DNA from: an uncultured Porphyromonas sp.
GTDB lineage: Bacteria; Bacteroidota; Bacteroidia; Bacteroidales; Porphyromonadaceae
Direction of reading: 5' to 3'
Length of the DNA stretch: 64,000 nt
NCBI RefSeq assembly: GCF_938039215.1
Contig: NZ_CALHVI010000056.1
Location: 1 to 64,000 of the forward strand
Numbering within the stretch: the stretch's first letter is position 1; the number at the start of each line of letters is the position of its first letter. The translations under genes and the position numbers were made by a program. The notes under the pieces are model-generated. The model made no database searches. It saw only the letters and a program-made list of their open reading frames with translations, and was not told the DNA's origin. This document shows positions 61,506-64,000 of this stretch, piece after piece.

Positions 61506-62303
61506 TTAGAGATGTAGTGTGAAGGGATCGGCATCTACCCAGACGGGGAACTTCTCCCGAAGGTCATAGAGACTCTCGTAGTCTAGGGTAGCAGAGATCA
61601 CCTCCTCGGCACCTTCGGCTGCTTCAGCTAGGGTCATCCCCCGAGCATTGACGATCGCCGAATCTCCCGTATAGACTAGGTGCTGGGGATCTTCTCCGAC
61701 CCGATTGACCCCGATGGCATAGCTAAGGTTCTCCATAGCCCGAGCCCTGAGGAGGGTGCGGAAGACCTCCCTACGTGGGCGAGGCCAATTAGCTACAGCG
61801 ATGAGGATATCGTACTCATTGGAGACATTGCGACACCAGACGGGGAAGCGCATGTCGTAGCAGATGACGGGTAGGATGCGCCAGCCTCTAAAGGTGAAGA
61901 TACTGCGCAAACGAGCGGCGGACACAAACTCCTTCTCCCCTCCTGGAGCGAAGAGATGGCGCTTAGCTTGGAGCTGTACCCGACCATCGGGCTCGAAGAG
62001 GAAGAAGAGATTGTGCACCTCCTCACCTACCCGACTCAGATAGCTCCCAGATAGGGCTACCTTGTACTTCTCAGCTAGCCCCCGAAGGAAGTGATAGACC
62101 TCTCCCTGCTCTGTATCTGCTAGTAGAGCCGCCTCCGAAGAGAAGCCCGTAGTGATCGTCTCAGGGAAGATGATGAGATCGGCTTCTCTAGCGTGCGTCT
62201 GGACGATGTGCTCTATGCGCTGCATGTTCGTAGCGACATCATTCCATGCGATGCTACACTGCACGGCTCTGACACGTAGGGGCTCGGGATGGGTCATACT
62301 CAT
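61506..62303 (-). CDS. Nitrilase-family amidohydrolase (omega-amidase-like)
   Basis: This 265-aa C-N hydrolase has the Glu-Lys-Cys triad: IIFPETITTGF (E48), QAKRHLFAPGGE (K114) and VICYDMRFPVW (C148). Among subfamilies it is nearest the YafV/omega-amidase type, acting on short dicarboxylic amides. It lies five bases after the acyltransferase stop, so they are probably co-transcribed. Confidence 0.9.
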   Translation of the reverse strand: MSMTHPEPLRVRAVQCSIAWNDVATNMQRIEHIVQTHAREADLIIFPETITTGFSSEAALLADTEQGEVYHFLRGLAEKYKVALSGSYLSRVGEEVHNLFFLFEPDGRVQLQAKRHLFAPGGEKEFVSAARLRSIFTFRGWRILPVICYDMRFPVWCRNVSNEYDILIAVANWPRPRREVFRTLLRARAMENLSYAIGVNRVGEDPQHLVYTGDSAIVNARGMTLAEAAEGAEEVISATLDYESLYDLREKFPVWVDADPFTLHL

Positions 62304-62308
62304 AGATC

Positions 62309-62854
62309 TTAGGGGGTGAACTTCTCAGGATACTTGGCCTGAGAGCTGTCGTAGCGACTACGGATGGTGGATAGATCCTGCTCCAGGTCTCCCGTAGGAT
62401 GGAAGACCTCGAAGATCCCTAGCTCCTTCTTCTTGTAGTCGATGACGGCCAGCTCGATGGGAAGGCCTGCCGCCACGGCGATGTGATAGAAGCCGCTCTT
62501 CCACTTCTCCCCACGGGAGCGTGTTCCCTCAGGGGTGATAGCAATGTGCATCTGCCCCTTCTCGGTAAGCAGACGCTGGATGCGCTCTACGGTCTGACTA
62601 CGCTCCTTACGATTGACGGGGATACCTCCCAGAGCTCGGAAGATCGAGCCGAGGGGGAAGAAGAACCACTCACTCTTCATCATGAAGCCCGAGTGAAAGC
62701 CCGAAGCCCACGAATAGAGTAGCCCGAGTGGGAAGTCATGATTGCTCGTATGTGGGGCGACACAGATGATGCTCCCCTGAGGCCGCTCTTCGGGACGAGG
62801 GATGATCTTCCAGCCCAAGAGACGAAGCAGGCACTGAGCTATTTTCCTACGCAA
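62309..62854 (-). CDS. 1-acyl-glycerol-3-phosphate acyltransferase-like protein (PlsC family)
   Basis: This 181-aa protein has the acyltransferase H-x4-D motif in APHTSNHDFPLG and the phosphate-binding TPEGTRSRGEKW. It is shorter than typical PlsC (about 240 aa) and has one N-terminal hydrophobic patch, so it may be a lyso-lipid or ornithine-lipid type acyltransferase. Confidence 0.9.
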   Translation of the reverse strand: MRRKIAQCLLRLLGWKIIPRPEERPQGSIICVAPHTSNHDFPLGLLYSWASGFHSGFMMKSEWFFFPLGSIFRALGGIPVNRKERSQTVERIQRLLTEKGQMHIAITPEGTRSRGEKWKSGFYHIAVAAGLPIELAVIDYKKKELGIFEVFHPTGDLEQDLSTIRSRYDSSQAKYPEKFTP

Positions 62855-62880
62855 TGCTTTACTTGATTAAATAGGTGAGA

Positions 62881-63174
62881 TTAGAGATCCTCGACGAACT
62901 GGTCGAGACGCTCTGAGAAACTCATGAGGGCCGTAGCGATGTGGCTCCTCAGGCCTCGATAATAGGCCTTCACGAGCTTAGGATTGTCCTTGCCATCAGG
63001 GTGATCTACCCGACGCAGGGTGTCATCTGTGAAGACCATGAGGTCATCCATCAGATCCTCGATCTCCATCTCCATCGCTTCGCTACTGGAGACAGCACGA
63101 ATGATCAAAGCTTCGTCGAAGAGGCGCATCACCTCTGCGATAATGATCTTCTTGAGATACCGTTGACTTGCCAT
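62881..63174 (-). CDS. Conserved hypothetical protein
   Basis: This 97-aa helical, acidic protein (MASQRYLKKIIIAEVMRLFD, then EDLMDDLMVFTDDTLRRVDH) has no domain that I recognise. It is a real gene by its promoter at 63218-63225, its length and its position 26 bases before plsC. Confidence 0.7.
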   Translation of the reverse strand: MASQRYLKKIIIAEVMRLFDEALIIRAVSSSEAMEMEIEDLMDDLMVFTDDTLRRVDHPDGKDNPKLVKAYYRGLRSHIATALMSFSERLDQFVEDL

Positions 63175-63217
63175 ACTTGATTATAAGTGAGGGATGAGAC
63201 TCCCACAGGTATATACA

Positions 63218-63225
63218 CAAAGATA
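63218..63225 (-). promoter_or_regulatory. -7 box TATCTTTG ahead of the 97-aa gene
   Basis: On the minus strand TATCTTTGTG lies 44 bases before the ATG at 63174. It may drive the run to cls. Confidence 0.5.
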
Positions 63226-63243
63226 ATGGATTCGCTGTGACAC

Positions 63244-63915
63244 TTACCTACCGCCCTTCTCTTCCTCACTTCGGAGGACGGACTGGGGGTTGAACGTAGG
63301 GAGCTGGATATGTAGGACGACAGCGAGCACTCGGGCGATAAAGACCGAGATGGCGGAGATGAACTGCACCCATTCGATGGCCATCCCTGTATAGCGTCCC
63401 AAGAGGACATAAACGACCGCCCCTAGGACACATGCCGAGGCATAGAAGTCGGTACGGAAGATCAGCGGAGTCTCATTGATCAGCACGTCACGAAGGAGCC
63501 CTCCGAAGGAGCCCGTGATCGTACCCATGATGATCGCTACCCACCAAGGGAAGTCCGCAGCATAGGATTTCGCCACCCCTACCACGACGAAGAGCCCGAG
63601 GCCGACGGCATCGAAGAAGAAGAGCGAGTGATTGAGCCGTACGACTTGACGGCGGAAGACGATCGTGAAGATCAGCCCCAGAGCCGTGATGATCAGATAG
63701 GAGGGCTGTACGAGCCAGAAGGGCTTGATGTCAAGGAGGATGTCACGGATCGTCCCTCCACCTACGGCGGTGACAAAGCCGATGACGTAGGCTCCGAACC
63801 AGTCGAAGCCCTTCCCCGCCGCTAGTCGGATACCACTGATCGCAAAGGCAAGGGTACCTAGGTAGTCACACCAGTTGACGAACTCACTGACGTTTACTAT
63901 CTGTGAAAACTGCAT
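63244..63915 (-). CDS. TRIC-type cation channel family protein (UPF0126)
   Basis: This 223-aa membrane protein has two repeated three-helix UPF0126 units. Each contains the G-x2-RD signature: AVGGGTIRDILLD in the first and GSFGGLLRDVLINE in the second. Homologues form trimeric K+ channels or transport small osmolytes. It follows panB by 20 bases. Confidence 0.92.
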   Translation of the reverse strand: MQFSQIVNVSEFVNWCDYLGTLAFAISGIRLAAGKGFDWFGAYVIGFVTAVGGGTIRDILLDIKPFWLVQPSYLIITALGLIFTIVFRRQVVRLNHSLFFFDAVGLGLFVVVGVAKSYAADFPWWVAIIMGTITGSFGGLLRDVLINETPLIFRTDFYASACVLGAVVYVLLGRYTGMAIEWVQFISAISVFIARVLAVVLHIQLPTFNPQSVLRSEEEKGGR

Positions 63916-63935
63916 GATGCTTGGCTCTCCTCGGA

Positions 63936-64000
63936 TTAGTAGGATTCACTCTCTGAGGGGAAGCTACGCTCCTTCACGGCCGTAATGTAGTCACCGACGG
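63936..64000 (-). CDS. panB: 3-methyl-2-oxobutanoate hydroxymethyltransferase, C-terminal end only
   Basis: The frame ending at 63936 on the minus strand reads VGDYITAVKERSFPSESESY and stops. This matches the conserved PanB C-terminus (..V..G.FP...ESY). PanB makes ketopantoate for pantothenate and CoA. The rest lies beyond the window. Confidence 0.75.
   Translation of the reverse strand, partial: VGDYITAVKERSFPSESESY

Noticed and set aside
1..64000. tRNA or rRNA genes
   Set aside because: I looked for T-loop-like GGTTCRANTCC words and for rRNA landmarks by eye and found none; a dedicated tRNA scan would be decisive.

Overview
The window is a chromosomal stretch of a Bacteroidetes bacterium, most likely a Porphyromonas. 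The evidence is the TAnnTTTG-type promoter -7 boxes ahead of many genes, the long plant-like IspG, the FeoA-FeoB fusion, GLPGLI and DUF4271/DUF5606/DUF5683 family proteins, and the conserved parA-parB-DUF5683-mltD and nusB-yajC-ybbR-coaE clusters. Gene-rich parts look moderately GC-rich. A very large secreted beta-galactosidase points to a saccharolytic member of the genus. The genus call is inference; no 16S or tRNA gene was seen.

Layout. 1-530: remnant of an IS5-type transposase. 720-2400: two tandem paralogous outer-membrane barrel proteins. 2520-5780: gcvH-purE, ispG and dut, closed by a perfect 27-bp bidirectional terminator shared with folD. 7028-12006 (minus): a 2-oxoacid (pyruvate/acetoin type) dehydrogenase operon, E1alpha-E1beta-E2-E3, in which the lipoyl domain sits on E3 and E2 carries two subunit-binding domains but no lipoyl domain. 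12764-16411 (minus): nusB-yajC-ybbR-coaE-DUF5606. 16643-19689 (minus): pflB and pflA. 20264-26258 (plus): feoAB fusion, its small Cys-rich partner, a Na+/Ca2+ exchanger and a RelA/SpoT enzyme. 26349-27272 (minus): corA behind a long structured leader. 27680-28225: gene debris (AraC remnant and a gene tail with terminator) beside a 1340-aa GH2 enzyme. 32457-36934 (minus): a GLPGLI / outer-membrane barrel / GLPGLI locus.

36935-39239 is the most unusual region. It holds a 24-bp-period palindrome array, a 22-bp-period array of a 14-bp palindrome, and two inverted copies of a third 22-bp-period array that flank a divergent NTF2-like/HxlR gene pair. Two more copies of the 24-bp-type array lie at 47372-47454 and 58289-58370, so this is a dispersed family. 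39240-42138 (minus): DUF4271-hemD-rnpA-yidD-tatD. 42222-47046 (minus): a nucleotidyltransferase, then parA-parB-DUF5683-mltD. 47672-55931 (plus): tyrS, lysS, gpsA and a deacetylase/SIMPL/glycosyltransferase set. 56047-58042 (minus): ABC ATPase-permease-GntR regulator. 58373-64000 (minus): cls, a Rieske-like lipoprotein, a SRPBCC protein, pyrE, a nitrilase, an acyltransferase, a TRIC-type channel and the end of panB.

Together the genes describe an anaerobic or fermentative cell with both a pyruvate formate-lyase and a lipoyl-dependent oxoacid dehydrogenase, ferrous iron uptake, stringent response and cell-envelope maintenance. The novelty lies in the periodic palindromic arrays, the unusual domain partition of the dehydrogenase complex and several structured intergenic regions.
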